Source of the DNA: Cyanobacteria bacterium FACHB-471
GTDB taxonomy: Bacteria > Cyanobacteriota > Cyanobacteriia > Elainellales > Elainellaceae
Reading direction: 5' to 3'
NCBI GenBank assembly: GCA_014695345.1
Contig: JACJOC010000077.1
Coordinates: forward strand, 357,818 to 421,817
Length of the DNA stretch: 64,000 nt
Numbering within the stretch: the stretch's first letter is position 1; every line of letters starts with the position of its first letter. Made by a program: the position numbers and the translations under genes. Of this stretch, positions 17,166 to 26,306 are shown one piece after another. The notes beneath the pieces were generated by a model, which saw only the letters and a list, made by a program, of their open reading frames with translations, was not told the DNA's origin and did no database searches.

Positions 17166-17687
17166 ATGGAGGCAAGCGAACACTTGGGCAAACAGGTTAA
17201 GCGGGTGGCGATCGCCCTCGGTAGCAATGTCGGTGACTCTCCTGCCATCCTCAAATCTGCTCTGGATATTCTTGATCACACACCGGGCATTGTTCTACAA
17301 GCAACGTCACACTGTTACCGCACGGTTGCAGTTGGGCCACCGCAACCCGATGTGTTGAATGCCTGTGCGCTGCTTGCAACAACTCTGGAGCCACAGGACT
17401 TGCTGAGTACCCTGCTGCAGATTGAAGCAAAGTTTGGGCGAGTCCGACGAGAACGTTGGGGTCCGCGATCGCTTGACCTTGATTTGCTCTTGTTTGACGA
17501 CCAGATTTTGCAGCAGCCTGGTCTACAAATTCCGCATCCGCGCATGAATCAACGGGCATTTGTGCTGGTACCGCTTGCCGAAATTGCTGCCGATTGGGTT
17601 GAACCCGTATCTGGGAAAGCGATCGCCGAGTTACTTCAGCAGGTGGACTGCTCAGGAGTCAAGGAAATTGTCTTGACTCACGACTGA
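17166..17687 (+). CDS. folK: 2-amino-4-hydroxy-6-hydroxymethyldihydropteridine pyrophosphokinase
   Basis: This enzyme transfers pyrophosphate from ATP to 6-hydroxymethyl-7,8-dihydropterin in folate synthesis. Characteristic blocks are ALGSNVGDS near the N terminus, FGRVRRERWGPRSLDLDLLLFDD (Mg-binding Asp pair) and IPHPRMNQRAFVLVPL. The length is 173 residues with ATG 17166, or one more with the GTG at 17163. It lies six bases after the ferredoxin and is followed by a strong hairpin before convergent riboflavin synthase. Confidence 0.93.
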   Translation: MEASEHLGKQVKRVAIALGSNVGDSPAILKSALDILDHTPGIVLQATSHCYRTVAVGPPQPDVLNACALLATTLEPQDLLSTLLQIEAKFGRVRRERWGPRSLDLDLLLFDDQILQQPGLQIPHPRMNQRAFVLVPLAEIAADWVEPVSGKAIAELLQQVDCSGVKEIVLTHD

Positions 17688-17718
17688 TTACTCCCTTCCC
17701 GGTTAAAGATTAGGGACT

Positions 17719-17765
17719 AAAAGATTAGGGATGCCCCCGCGTCGCGGGGGCATCCCTAATCTTTT
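17719..17765. terminator. Bidirectional hairpin terminator between folK and ribE
   Basis: A 22-bp perfect stem begins AAAAGATTAGGG on one arm, ends CCCTAATCTTTT on the other, and has a 3-base loop. It carries A-runs and T-runs on the two sides and lies midway between convergent genes. An additional partial copy of AAAGATTAGGGA precedes it at 17705. Confidence 0.9.
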
Positions 17766-17784
17766 AATGGGAGAGTAGATGACC

Positions 17785-18486
17785 TCAAAGATATCCATGT
17801 TCTGCGAGAAACGCCGAACTCACTCCATCATTGGCAGGTTGAATTAGGGTTTCTAAGTCGGCGATCGCCTTTCCTGTTTGATCTCCCCCTAACCGCAAAA
17901 ACTTTTCCACATATTTACCTAGCACGTCGCCTTCTAGATTGACGAGAGCATTCAGCTTGAGGTGACGCAGATTTGTTTCAGCATAAGTCAGTGGAATCAC
18001 TGCCACCTTAAACCAGGTACCCTCTGAATTGCAGTCCGCAACGGTTAGGCTTACCCCATTCACGGCAATGCTGCCCTTGGTGACGATGTAGCGAGCCACT
18101 CGCGGATCAGTGACCGCAAAGCTCATTTCCCAGGAGTTCGCCGTTTGCACCGATGCTTGCAGATAACCTACTCCGTCTACATGTCCGGTAACAAAATGTC
18201 CACCCAGCTTACTGCCGACCTGCAAAGAGGCTTCTAGGTTGACGTAAGCATCGCCTTCTAGCTGTCCTAACGTAGTGCGGTACAGCGTTTCAGGGGAAGC
18301 AGTGGCGATAAACCCGTTTGGCAAAATTCGGGTTACGGTAAGGCACACGCCATCGACCGAGATGCTGTCGCCAATCGCCAAATCTGTCAAAAACCACTCT
18401 GGTGCAGTCGTACCGCAGGAGATTTGTAGCTGGTCGTCCCCTAGAGAGTGAATCGTTCCTGTTGTCTGGATTAGTCCTGTAAACAC
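17785..18486 (-). CDS. ribE: Riboflavin synthase, alpha subunit
   Basis: This enzyme dismutates two 6,7-dimethyl-8-ribityllumazine molecules to riboflavin. Two tandem lumazine-binding repeats are seen. The first has FTGLIQTTG, SVDGVCLTV and YRTTLGQL. The second has GGHFVTGHVDGVG, AVNGVSLTV and NLRHLKLNALVNLEGDVLGKYV. The family starts at MFTGLI, so the GTG at 18486 (VFTGLIQ) is the natural start; the upstream ATG at 18534 would add 16 atypical residues. No FMN riboswitch is visible upstream. It converges with folK. Confidence 0.93.
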   Translation of the reverse strand: MFTGLIQTTGTIHSLGDDQLQISCGTTAPEWFLTDLAIGDSISVDGVCLTVTRILPNGFIATASPETLYRTTLGQLEGDAYVNLEASLQVGSKLGGHFVTGHVDGVGYLQASVQTANSWEMSFAVTDPRVARYIVTKGSIAVNGVSLTVADCNSEGTWFKVAVIPLTYAETNLRHLKLNALVNLEGDVLGKYVEKFLRLGGDQTGKAIADLETLIQPANDGVSSAFLAEHGYL

Positions 18487-19074
18487 GGTTTTACGTCTGT
18501 TTAGGTTTAGTTTGCGATCGTAAAGAATTTGCAAAAAAATTGAACTAACTTCAAATCCTTTTCACCTTAGCCGTCCTGATTTCAAGCTCTTGATCCTGAA
18601 ACTTGGTGTTGGGGTCAATTCAAACTAGCTGCTGAGATCCCGATAGGCAGACATCTCCATTGTTTCTCCAGTTAGCAGTCCATCTGCGGGTTTGCTTGAA
18701 GTTAGGCTAGAAGCCTGTCCTGAGAGCAGATTTTACTCGCTTGCATCGTGATCTTTTTAGTCAAAGATTCAGGTTTTTGGCTACGGATCAGGGCAAGATC
18801 AGGGCATACTGGAGTTCAGTAAAACTTATACGCCGGAACCTGTACAGGGAGAAGCAGGTGTTTGAACCTGGACACTTTTAAGAGTTGAGTGAAAATACTC
18901 ATCTCAGCTCTGATAATTTTGACCGCAAAGGATATAACGGTAAGTGTCTAGCTATAATCTCACGCCCTTTGTCAGCCTAAATGTTACGTCTATCTGTCAT
19001 TATGGATTCACTAACCCCAGTTTATCTGTTTGAGTTGAATCGTCCTTGCTCAATGGATTCTAGAGGCTAAGCCA
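18487..19074. other. 588-base divergent intergenic region, no gene seen
   Basis: It separates ribE from the nuclease gene. I find no open frame with family features and no known RNA. A TATAAT lies at 18954-18959 and a TTGACC at 18920-18925, but the spacing (28 bases) is too long for a standard promoter. A short repeat, GATCAGGGCA, occurs twice near 18790. Confidence 0.5.
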
Positions 19075-19578
19075 ATGATTGAAATGAAAGTCGCTGGAAT
19101 TGCCCTGGATGCAGCAACCCGTAGCCCTATTGTGCTTTTAAGGGATGCTTCAGACCGTCGCCAGCTCCCTATCTACATCGGGCAGGACCAGGCAAGGGCA
19201 ATTATCAACGCGTTAGAAAATCAGGCTCCGCCCCGTCCTTTAACCCACGACCTGATTGTTAATCTCCTAGAAGAGTGGGACATGGCTTTGGAGCGAGTGG
19301 TAATTCACTCTTTGCAGGACAATACCTTTTACGCCATCTTAACGGTGCGGCAAGGGGAGAATAAGAAAGAGATCGATGCTCGTCCCAGTGACGCGATCGC
19401 TGTTGCCCTGCGTACCAAAAGCCCAATTTGGGTCATGGAAGAAGTCGTTGCAGATGCCTCGATTCCAGTTGATCGAGATGCAGACGAAGCGGAACGGCTT
19501 GCCTTTCGCGATTTTCTCTCTAACCTGCGTCCAGAAGACTTCACCCAAAGAGGGCGATATAGCAGCGGCGAAGCTTAG
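19075..19578 (+). CDS. Bifunctional nuclease (BFN/DUF151) family protein
   Basis: This is a conserved protein of 167 residues with the signature of the bifunctional nuclease family: VAGIALDAATRSPIVLLRD, LPIYIGQDQARAI, RPLTHDLIVNLL and DARPSDAIAVALRTKSPIWV. Plant members degrade RNA and single-stranded DNA; bacterial functions are mostly untested. The start ATG 19075 gives the expected N terminus MIEMKVAGI. It is followed 28 bases later by the aldo/keto reductase gene on the same strand. Confidence 0.92.
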   Translation: MIEMKVAGIALDAATRSPIVLLRDASDRRQLPIYIGQDQARAIINALENQAPPRPLTHDLIVNLLEEWDMALERVVIHSLQDNTFYAILTVRQGENKKEIDARPSDAIAVALRTKSPIWVMEEVVADASIPVDRDADEAERLAFRDFLSNLRPEDFTQRGRYSSGEA

Positions 19579-19606
19579 AATGATCTGACACAGCCGCCTC
19601 AGTTTA

Positions 19607-20737
19607 ATGCGCTATCGTCGCTTTGGCAAAACAAATCTGAATATCTCGATTTTCTCCTTGGGAACCATGCGCTATTTGGCTTCTGAGGAGAATGCTCGTT
19701 TGACGGTTGAGCGATCGCTCAAGTTGGGAATCAATCACTTAGAAACCGCTAGAGGCTACGGCAAAAGTGAACAGTTTTTAGGAAAGGCGCTGGTCGATCT
19801 GGAAATTCCTCGCACTCAAGTTCACATCACCAGCAAAATTCCTCCAACTGCCGACCCGGCCGCGGTGGAACGCAGCATTGATGACAGCCTCACTGCTCTG
19901 GGCACGGATTATCTAGACTGCCTTGCTATTCATGGCTTAAACACAGAGGAACATCTCGCCTGGGTGCAGGCTCCAGACGGCTGCATGAAGCCTGTGGAAC
20001 GGGCGATCGCCACCGGTAAGGTGCGTCACGTTGGCTTCTCGACCCACGCACCGCTAGAGGTGATTTTGAGGGCGATCGCCACTGACCAATTCGAGTTTGT
20101 CTGCCTCCATTACAACTACTTCTTTCAGCGCAATGCTCCCGCTTTGGAACTTGCCAGCCAGAAGGATATGGGCATCTTCATCATTTCGCCAGCTGACAAA
20201 GGTGGAATGCTCTATACCCCGCCGCCAATGCTCTCAGAACTGTGCCATCCCTTCTCGCCGCTGGAGCTGAACTATCGGTTTTTGTTGAGCGATCGCCGCA
20301 TTACGACCCTCAGTGTAGGTCCGGCAAATCCGACAGAGTTAGATGAGCCGCTGGCAGTTAGCAATCAAGACGGCTCACTCATTGCGTCAGAAGTAGAAGC
20401 TCTAGAGCGGCTGCAAACTCAGCAGGTTAAGGTTTTAGGGAGCGATTGCTGCAGTCAGTGCTATGCTTGCCTGCCTTGCCCCGAAGCGATCAATATTCCT
20501 GAAGTGCTGCGCTTACGCAATCTGGCTGTCAGCTATGACATGAGTGATTTTGGGCGATACCGTTATGGCATGTTTGAGAATGCGGGACATTGGTTTCCGG
20601 GGAGAAGGGGCGATCGCTGTACCGAGTGCGGCGACTGCCTGCCCCGCTGTCCCGAACAGCTTGATATTCCCACGCTGCTGCGAGACACGCATGAGCGACT
20701 AAAAGGAAAATCAGGACGGCGGCTCTGGGGGGAGTGA
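19607..20737 (+). CDS. Aldo/keto reductase with C-terminal Fe-S motifs
   Basis: This is a cytoplasmic oxidoreductase of 376 residues. The N-terminal part of about 270 residues is an aldo/keto-reductase barrel (MRYRRFGKTNLNISIFSLG, then HLETARGYGKSE, then YLDCLAIHG). The C-terminal part has two ferredoxin-like clusters of cysteines, CCSQCYACLPCPE and CTECGDCLPRCPE, expected to hold 4Fe-4S centres. Substrates of this predicted group are not established. It lies 28 bases after the nuclease gene and 11 bases before truB, so the three may be one transcript. Confidence 0.92.
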   Translation: MRYRRFGKTNLNISIFSLGTMRYLASEENARLTVERSLKLGINHLETARGYGKSEQFLGKALVDLEIPRTQVHITSKIPPTADPAAVERSIDDSLTALGTDYLDCLAIHGLNTEEHLAWVQAPDGCMKPVERAIATGKVRHVGFSTHAPLEVILRAIATDQFEFVCLHYNYFFQRNAPALELASQKDMGIFIISPADKGGMLYTPPPMLSELCHPFSPLELNYRFLLSDRRITTLSVGPANPTELDEPLAVSNQDGSLIASEVEALERLQTQQVKVLGSDCCSQCYACLPCPEAINIPEVLRLRNLAVSYDMSDFGRYRYGMFENAGHWFPGRRGDRCTECGDCLPRCPEQLDIPTLLRDTHERLKGKSGRRLWGE

Positions 20738-20748
20738 TAGCGTAAGGT

Positions 20749-21690
20749 ATGGACGGATTTCTAAATTTAAACAAACCTGCGGGGCTAACTTCCCACGACT
20801 GTGTTGCGAAAGTGCGGCGTTTACTTAAGCTCAAGCGAGTTGGGCATGGCGGCACCCTTGATCCGGCAGCTACAGGCGTTTTGCCGATCGCTCTAGGGCG
20901 AGCTACCCGTCTGCTGCAATTTTTGCCTGGAGATAAAGCCTATCGCGCCACGATTCGCTTTGGCGTGAAGACAACTACCGACGACCTGGAAGGCGAAATT
21001 CTCACGGCTGTACCTGTACCAACCCTAACTCTGGAGCAAGTTGAGCAGGCGTTACCCCAGTTTCAGGGAAAGATTCAGCAAATTCCGCCCAGCTACAGCG
21101 CCATTCAAGTGCAGGGCAAGCGGCTGTATGAATTAGCCAGAGCAGGCGAAGCGGTAGAGGCTCCCATTCGCACCGTTGAAGTGTTTCAAATCGATGTGCT
21201 GGACTGGCGATCGGGTGATTTTCCTGAACTAGAGGTGGCGATCGCTTGTGGTGCGGGAACTTATATACGGGCGATCGCTCGTGACTTGGGCAATTTCTTG
21301 AATAGTGGCGGCACGCTTGCATCCCTGACTCGCACTGCCAGCAGCGGCTTTCTGCTGAAGGATAGTCTGACGCTTGATCAGCTATCTGAGCAAATTCAGC
21401 AGGGCACCTTTTGCCCTATTTTGCCTGAATTTGCTTTAGAGCATCTGCCTGCAGTCAACCTGTCGGCACCGGAGGGTAAGCGTTGGTGTCAGGGACAGCG
21501 AATTCGCTTACATCCTGAACTCTTCCCAGCACAAGCTTGTCGGGTGCGCCACGAAAATGGTCTTTTTCTAGGAATAGGTCAGCTTGTCGAGCCAGAAGAT
21601 ATTCAGTTAAACGATGCTGAGGTAGAAGACAGCGCATCAGGAAATGGACTAATTCTGTCTGCCCAAGTTGTCCTTGTCCCGGAAGGGTAG
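20749..21690 (+). CDS. truB: tRNA pseudouridine(55) synthase
   Basis: This enzyme makes pseudouridine at position 55 of the tRNA T-loop. The catalytic motif is [13 protein letters not shown] with the nucleophilic Asp, followed by [20 protein letters not shown] and [34 protein letters not shown] marks the later part of the catalytic domain. The C-terminal region, roughly the last 80 residues, is PUA-like and more divergent. The start ATG 20749 gives [12 protein letters not shown], the usual N terminus. The 313 residues match cyanobacterial TruB. Confidence 0.95.
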   Translation: MDGFLNLNKPAGLTSHDCVAKVRRLLKLKRVGHGGTLDPAATGVLPIALGRATRLLQFLPGDKAYRATIRFGVKTTTDDLEGEILTAVPVPTLTLEQVEQALPQFQGKIQQIPPSYSAIQVQGKRLYELARAGEAVEAPIRTVEVFQIDVLDWRSGDFPELEVAIACGAGTYIRAIARDLGNFLNSGGTLASLTRTASSGFLLKDSLTLDQLSEQIQQGTFCPILPEFALEHLPAVNLSAPEGKRWCQGQRIRLHPELFPAQACRVRHENGLFLGIGQLVEPEDIQLNDAEVEDSASGNGLILSAQVVLVPEG

Positions 21691-21728
21691 GGATGGGTGG
21701 CGATCGCTTGCTCTCACCTATCCTTCTT

Positions 21729-22595
21729 CTATCGATTAAGTCTCACTTTAGCTTCGCGCTCAAGATTAGGGGCGCTAATGCGACGGTACTTGGCATACAG
21801 ACCCATGTAAATTCCATAAAGAATGAGACCGAGGGCAACGACTCCCAACAGCCACGGTCCGTAGGGCTGCTCTGCTAGTGCTCCTAATGCACCCCCAACT
21901 CCTCTTGCCTGCTCTGGGTTGGATTGGCGTGCTGCCACTATCAAAAAAAGACCAATAATTGTGTAGACAATGCCTCTGGAAGTAATGCCAACTCTGCCAA
22001 ACCAGGTTGCGGCTTTGCGTTCAGCCTGGCTCATTTCCCTAATTTTGAGTTCCTTACAAAACTTGGCGCTAAATGCTTCATAGAAGAAGTAAAAGCCCAG
22101 ACCGATTACAAATGCACCTCCCAAACCAACCAGCCATTGCCCAAACGGTTGAGAAAGAATTCGGGCTGTCCAGTCTTGAGCTGACGAGTTACCACCGTCG
22201 CTGCTGCCCGCCGCTGCACCAGCAGCAAGCTTAATCGCAGAAAATGCTAGTCCTGCGTAAATTACGCTAGTAGTCGCATAGCCCAACCGTTGAGCAATTC
22301 CTTTAGCGTCTGTACCAATGCCCTCTGGGTCAAGAACTGCTTGAACCAATCGCCACAGAACATATCCTGCCAGACCAATTGCGATGATGACGAGCAGAAT
22401 TTGCCCAAAGGGTTGCTTCACAATTGATTGCAGTGCACCCTGGGTGTCGGTCGTTCTACCCCCTGTGCTAAAAGCCGCTTGAGCCGCCAAGATGCCGACG
22501 ACGGCATAGACGACTCCTTTTGCGGCAAAGCCAAACCGAGCAAACCGCTCAATCCAGTCCGAAGAATCAGAGGAGTTAAAAGATGGCTGTGTCAT
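21729..22595 (-). CDS. DUF1206 membrane protein
   Basis: This is an integral membrane protein of 288 residues with about six hydrophobic segments arranged as three repeated pairs. Each repeat starts with a variant of FARFGFAAKGVVYAVVGI (also LGYATTSVIYAGLAF and FGRVGITSRGIVYTIIGLF) followed by a QPFG or QPYG turn. That threefold pattern is the mark of DUF1206. Its function is unknown. It converges with truB with only 38 bases between. The start is ATG 22595. Confidence 0.9.
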   Translation of the reverse strand: MTQPSFNSSDSSDWIERFARFGFAAKGVVYAVVGILAAQAAFSTGGRTTDTQGALQSIVKQPFGQILLVIIAIGLAGYVLWRLVQAVLDPEGIGTDAKGIAQRLGYATTSVIYAGLAFSAIKLAAGAAAGSSDGGNSSAQDWTARILSQPFGQWLVGLGGAFVIGLGFYFFYEAFSAKFCKELKIREMSQAERKAATWFGRVGITSRGIVYTIIGLFLIVAARQSNPEQARGVGGALGALAEQPYGPWLLGVVALGLILYGIYMGLYAKYRRISAPNLEREAKVRLNR

Positions 22596-22940
22596 TAGCT
22601 CAAGGTGAAGTCCTGCAAGCAGTACTGTCGCTCAAATCGCCTAGACGATGCATCTACCTAGAGCCAGAAGTAGGGGGAAAATTAGGAATTTAAAGTGCAA
22701 AAGGAAGAAATTAAATAAACCCGTGCATGACTTTTGTATTTGTATTTTCTGCTTGAATAGGTGATACAAAATCCGTTGCGTAAAGAAAAGTCATTGTCAT
22801 GTTATGGGTGAAGCATCTAGTGGAGAGGTTAACTAGGTTGCAGAGATTATGACCGAATGCTTTGCCCTCACTGATTACCGCTACTTCAGTAGAACTAAGA
22901 ACAAGTAGAATTAGTTTTTGGCTTTTCTGAACTTCTAATT
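22596..22940. other. 345-base intergenic region
   Basis: It lies between the DUF1206 gene and the RNA methyltransferase. A 77-codon minus-strand frame (22711-22944) overlaps the methyltransferase stop by four bases but has no recognisable features and a poor composition, so I do not call it a gene. Nothing else is seen. Confidence 0.45.
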
Positions 22941-23939
22941 TCAACTCATTCTGTAGCGTTTGAACTGTTCTAAAAAATCAGAAGAGATAGTTTGCTTTTC
23001 GCCTATTTCAGTGTTTTGGAACAGAACGGTAAAGGCCCCTGCTCCTAATCCAGCCTGAGGAAACATCCGGTAGCAGGGAAGTTCTGATAAGTGGGATTGA
23101 AAGTTCTGTAAATGAGAAATTGTTATGGGCTGGAATTGGGGAAACTTTTGCAAAAGCCACTCGCTGACCTGCTCATTTTCTTCAGGTGAATAGGCGCAAG
23201 TCATGTAGGCTAAGTAGCCTTGAGGCGCAACAAGCTGAGCAGAATTAGCTAAAATTCTTTTTTGCCGATTTGCGTTTTTGTTGATGTTGACTGAATGAAA
23301 GCATCCAGGCGCTTTTTCACCTTTAGCAAGCAAAGATTGACCGGTGCAAGGCGCATCCACAATCACGACATCAGCAGTTTTAGGAATTTTCTCAGCGAGA
23401 ATCTTTGAGTCAAGGCTAATCACTAGTTTCTCCGCAGTGTGTTGGCTAAAGGCTCCTGAAACGGGACAGCGCTTTAGGTTGGAAACTAGTGCGCCGATTC
23501 TTTTGCCAATGACTTCATTACTGATTAAACTTTCAGGCTGCAAGGTTCTTAACGCAAAGAGGCTTTTGCCACCGGGTGCAGCACACATGTCAATGACGAG
23601 TTGTATTGGCTGAGTTCCTAACTGAGTTTCTACCTGAGGAATGGCTAAAAGTGAAGAGGCGGCGAAGACTGAAGAAAAGTCCAAGCAATAATAATATCCT
23701 TGCTCGTGCAGGGGATGTTTTCCTGGTTTCTCAGTAGCAGAAAGGCGATCGACAAAGGTGGGTTGCCAAGAGAGGGGAGGGGCGATCGCAAAGGGCACTT
23801 CTGTGCGATCGCGACACCACAAAATGCAGGAATAATCGGGCTGCGGCTGCATCAAAGCTTCAATAAAACGTTCTTGCTCTGATAAATCTGAGAATAGCCG
23901 CCGACTGAACTTGAGTAAAAGATTAGATGGCTTTTCCAA
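22941..23939 (-). CDS. RsmB/NOL1-type RNA cytosine-5 methyltransferase
   Basis: This SAM-dependent RNA m5C methyltransferase shows motif I DMCAAPGGKSLFALR, motif IV DAPCTGQSLLAKG with the release Cys, and motif VI MTCAYSPEENEQ with the nucleophilic Cys. Related cyanobacterial proteins begin near a PSxLLLKxSxRLF block. That matches EKPSNLLLKFSRRLF here, so a TTG start at 23939 is likely. The frame stays open to 24188, but that part is unlike the family and overlaps the divergent GTPase frame. The target RNA (16S or 23S rRNA) is not certain. Confidence 0.85.
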   Translation of the reverse strand: MEKPSNLLLKFSRRLFSDLSEQERFIEALMQPQPDYSCILWCRDRTEVPFAIAPPLSWQPTFVDRLSATEKPGKHPLHEQGYYYCLDFSSVFAASSLLAIPQVETQLGTQPIQLVIDMCAAPGGKSLFALRTLQPESLISNEVIGKRIGALVSNLKRCPVSGAFSQHTAEKLVISLDSKILAEKIPKTADVVIVDAPCTGQSLLAKGEKAPGCFHSVNINKNANRQKRILANSAQLVAPQGYLAYMTCAYSPEENEQVSEWLLQKFPQFQPITISHLQNFQSHLSELPCYRMFPQAGLGAGAFTVLFQNTEIGEKQTISSDFLEQFKRYRMS

Positions 23940-24168
23940 AAAATTAACGAAGAATTGATAATTACTAAATCTAAAACGGGCTGACTTCAACCCCTTAGTT
24001 TTGTCCCTTATTCTAGGATATGAGTCAGGCTGGTTATTCTTACAAAGACGGGGATCTCTACCTCCCCACCCTCCCCTGACACTCGCACTAACATCCCGAA
24101 TAAGCGAAAATAGAACCAAACTCTCTTGCCTTACCTTGAGCACCTCACCCAAATCACACCCAGCAAAT

Positions 24169-25548
24169 GTGCAGTCCGGTTTGGCCAAAGTCAGACCGCA
24201 AGATTCTCACTTTAATCGCGCCCGGGTCAGTTTGCGGCAGGCGCTAAATCAATATACTCAGTTTTTGCGGGTGCCCAAGCGAGGTGGGGGCAGCATTGAG
24301 CTTCAGGCTGCAATTAAGGCAGACTTAGACCACATTTCTACAGCGCTCGATAAGCTTAATCACAGTGTTTTTCGGGTGGCGGTGTTTGGGTTGGTGAGTC
24401 GGGGCAAGTCGGCGGTGTTGAATGCCCTGGTTGGGCAAAAATTACTGCAAACGGGACCGCTCAATGGTGTGACGCAGTGGGCGCGTTCTGTTTACTGGTC
24501 GCCTTCGGTCGCAGGTGAACCCTTTCAAGTAGAACTGATTGACACACCTGGGCTAGACGAAATTGGCGGACAGGCACGGGCTACCTTGGCGCGCGAGGTG
24601 GCGCAACAGGCTGACCTGATTTTATTTGTGATTGCGGGTGACATGACTCGCACCGAATATCGGGCCCTGATGGAATTGCAGCAGGCACATAAGCCGCTGA
24701 TTCTGGTGTTTAACAAGACTGATCTTTATCCAGACCGCGATCGCCAAACTATTTACGAAAAGCTGCAAACCCTATTTGCTAGTAGCGGAGATCGATATCG
24801 TCCGATTCTTTCCCCGGACGACATTGTGATGGTCGCTGCTGATCCTGCACCGGTAGAAGTGCGGGTGGAATGGGAAGACGGGCGCGTCACCCATGAATGG
24901 GAAGCCCCACCGTCCCAGGTGGATGAGCTGAAGCAAAAGCTGCTAGAGATTTTGAACCGAGATGGGAAATCGCTGCTTGCCCTGAATGCGTTGCGACAGG
25001 CGAGAGAGTCAGAGGAGGCGATCGCCCACAAAACTTTAAAGCTGCATCAGGCGGAAGCCGAAGACTTGATCTGGCAATTTACCCGGTGGAAGTCCATTGC
25101 GATCGCCATCAATCCAATTGCTTTCCTGGATGTGTTGGGTGGTGCTGCAACTGATTTAGTCATGATCCGATCGCTAGCGCGGCTGTATGGGTTGCCGATG
25201 ACTCGCTACGAAGCAGGTAAACTGTGGAATACGATTGTCTGGAGTTCAGGCGGACTGCTGCTAGGCGAATTGGGCAGCGGTTTGTTGCTGGGTGTGGGCA
25301 AGAGTGGTGCAGCCGTTGCCAGCGGGTTTGATAGCATTTCAGGATTTGCGGCTTATACAGGAGCGGCGATCGCCCAGGCAACCTTAGCAGGCTATGGCTC
25401 TTACCGAGTTGGCAAAGCTGCTCAAGTTTACCTGGAGCAAGGCTGCACTTGGGGACCGCTAGGAGCTAACACCGTCATTCAAGACATCCTCGAACAGATA
25501 GAGCCAGATAGCGTTGTTCATCGATTGCGCCGAGAATTAGGACAGTAG
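24169..25548 (+). CDS. GTP-binding protein with C-terminal DUF697-like membrane domain
   Basis: This is an Era/dynamin-like GTPase. G1 is FGLVSRGKSAVLNAL, G3 is IDTPGLDEIGG and G4 is NKTDLYPD. After the G domain (about residues 70-250) there is a long helical region, then hydrophobic segments (AINPIAFLDVLGGAATDLVMI, a later GLLLGELGSGLLLGVG) typical of the DUF697 membrane-associated tail. The start is uncertain: GTG 24169 is offered, while the frame is open from TTG 24001, overlapping the divergent methyltransferase frame. Members are common in cyanobacteria; the cellular role is unknown. Confidence 0.85.
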   Translation: MQSGLAKVRPQDSHFNRARVSLRQALNQYTQFLRVPKRGGGSIELQAAIKADLDHISTALDKLNHSVFRVAVFGLVSRGKSAVLNALVGQKLLQTGPLNGVTQWARSVYWSPSVAGEPFQVELIDTPGLDEIGGQARATLAREVAQQADLILFVIAGDMTRTEYRALMELQQAHKPLILVFNKTDLYPDRDRQTIYEKLQTLFASSGDRYRPILSPDDIVMVAADPAPVEVRVEWEDGRVTHEWEAPPSQVDELKQKLLEILNRDGKSLLALNALRQARESEEAIAHKTLKLHQAEAEDLIWQFTRWKSIAIAINPIAFLDVLGGAATDLVMIRSLARLYGLPMTRYEAGKLWNTIVWSSGGLLLGELGSGLLLGVGKSGAAVASGFDSISGFAAYTGAAIAQATLAGYGSYRVGKAAQVYLEQGCTWGPLGANTVIQDILEQIEPDSVVHRLRRELGQ

Positions 25549-25677
25549 GGCACTTGCTCAGGCTTAAATCAGTCAACAAGCGCAGAAGCTAAAGTCACGA
25601 AAGTTAAGGTTGCACAGACCTAAGAAATGCAACTAGTACTTGCAAAAGCCACGCTCTAACTTCAGGGGAAGAATCAC

Positions 25678-26280
25678 ATGGAGCAACATCAAGATCGATC
25701 CCACGATTACAGCAAAAATCTTGATAACTACGGCAGAAACCTTACTGCCAATACGCTATCGATTGCGGTATGGGTCGCGGCTTTAATTTCAGTGATTACA
25801 ACCGGAGCCGTCACACTGATTATTCACGGCTATGACATTACCAATCCGGCTGCTCTGACAGGAATTCGCAGTACCAGAGAGCGACTAGATCAGCTAGAGC
25901 AACGCATGACTGATCTGGAAGCCAACATTCAGGGAAATAGTGATGACTCCTCCCTGGTCACGACCCTGGCAGATCTGCGAGCAGAACAGCAGCGGCTTCA
26001 GCAATCCATTGAAACGATGAAGACTGAGCAAGTTCGGCTTGAGCGCCAAACCCGTTCAGCCGAAACTCGTCTCGCCGATGTTGAGTGTGACCTGATCCAA
26101 CACAACCTACAAGCTTACGGGACACGAGGACTTGAGCGAGGCGACTACCGCGTCGATCCAGCAACCTGCCAAACGGACGCTGCTGAATCTGGGGAGCAGG
26201 CTCCCGCTCAGCCAAATGGTCAATCCAACAATTCTCTGCCTCGTCAAATTATCCCTGCTAACCCAACCCCTGCTAACTAA
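25678..26280 (+). CDS. Hypothetical membrane-anchored coiled-coil protein
   Basis: This protein of 200 residues has one membrane helix near residues 28-50 (SIAVWVAALISVITTGAVTL). An extracytoplasmic or cytoplasmic coiled coil with heptad-like Leu/Gln/Glu spacing follows (about 65-140), then a Gln/Asn/Pro-rich tail. The start ATG 25678 has GGGGAAG nine bases upstream. I do not recognise a named family. It stands alone and converges with ychF, separated by 26 bases. Confidence 0.75.
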   Translation: MEQHQDRSHDYSKNLDNYGRNLTANTLSIAVWVAALISVITTGAVTLIIHGYDITNPAALTGIRSTRERLDQLEQRMTDLEANIQGNSDDSSLVTTLADLRAEQQRLQQSIETMKTEQVRLERQTRSAETRLADVECDLIQHNLQAYGTRGLERGDYRVDPATCQTDAAESGEQAPAQPNGQSNNSLPRQIIPANPTPAN

Positions 26281-26306
26281 CGCTCAGGTGAATGGCGACT
26301 TAGCCC

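Noticed and set aside
22711..22944. 77-codon minus-strand frame overlapping the methyltransferase stop
   Set aside because: No family features, odd composition and no ribosome site; kept only as a note.
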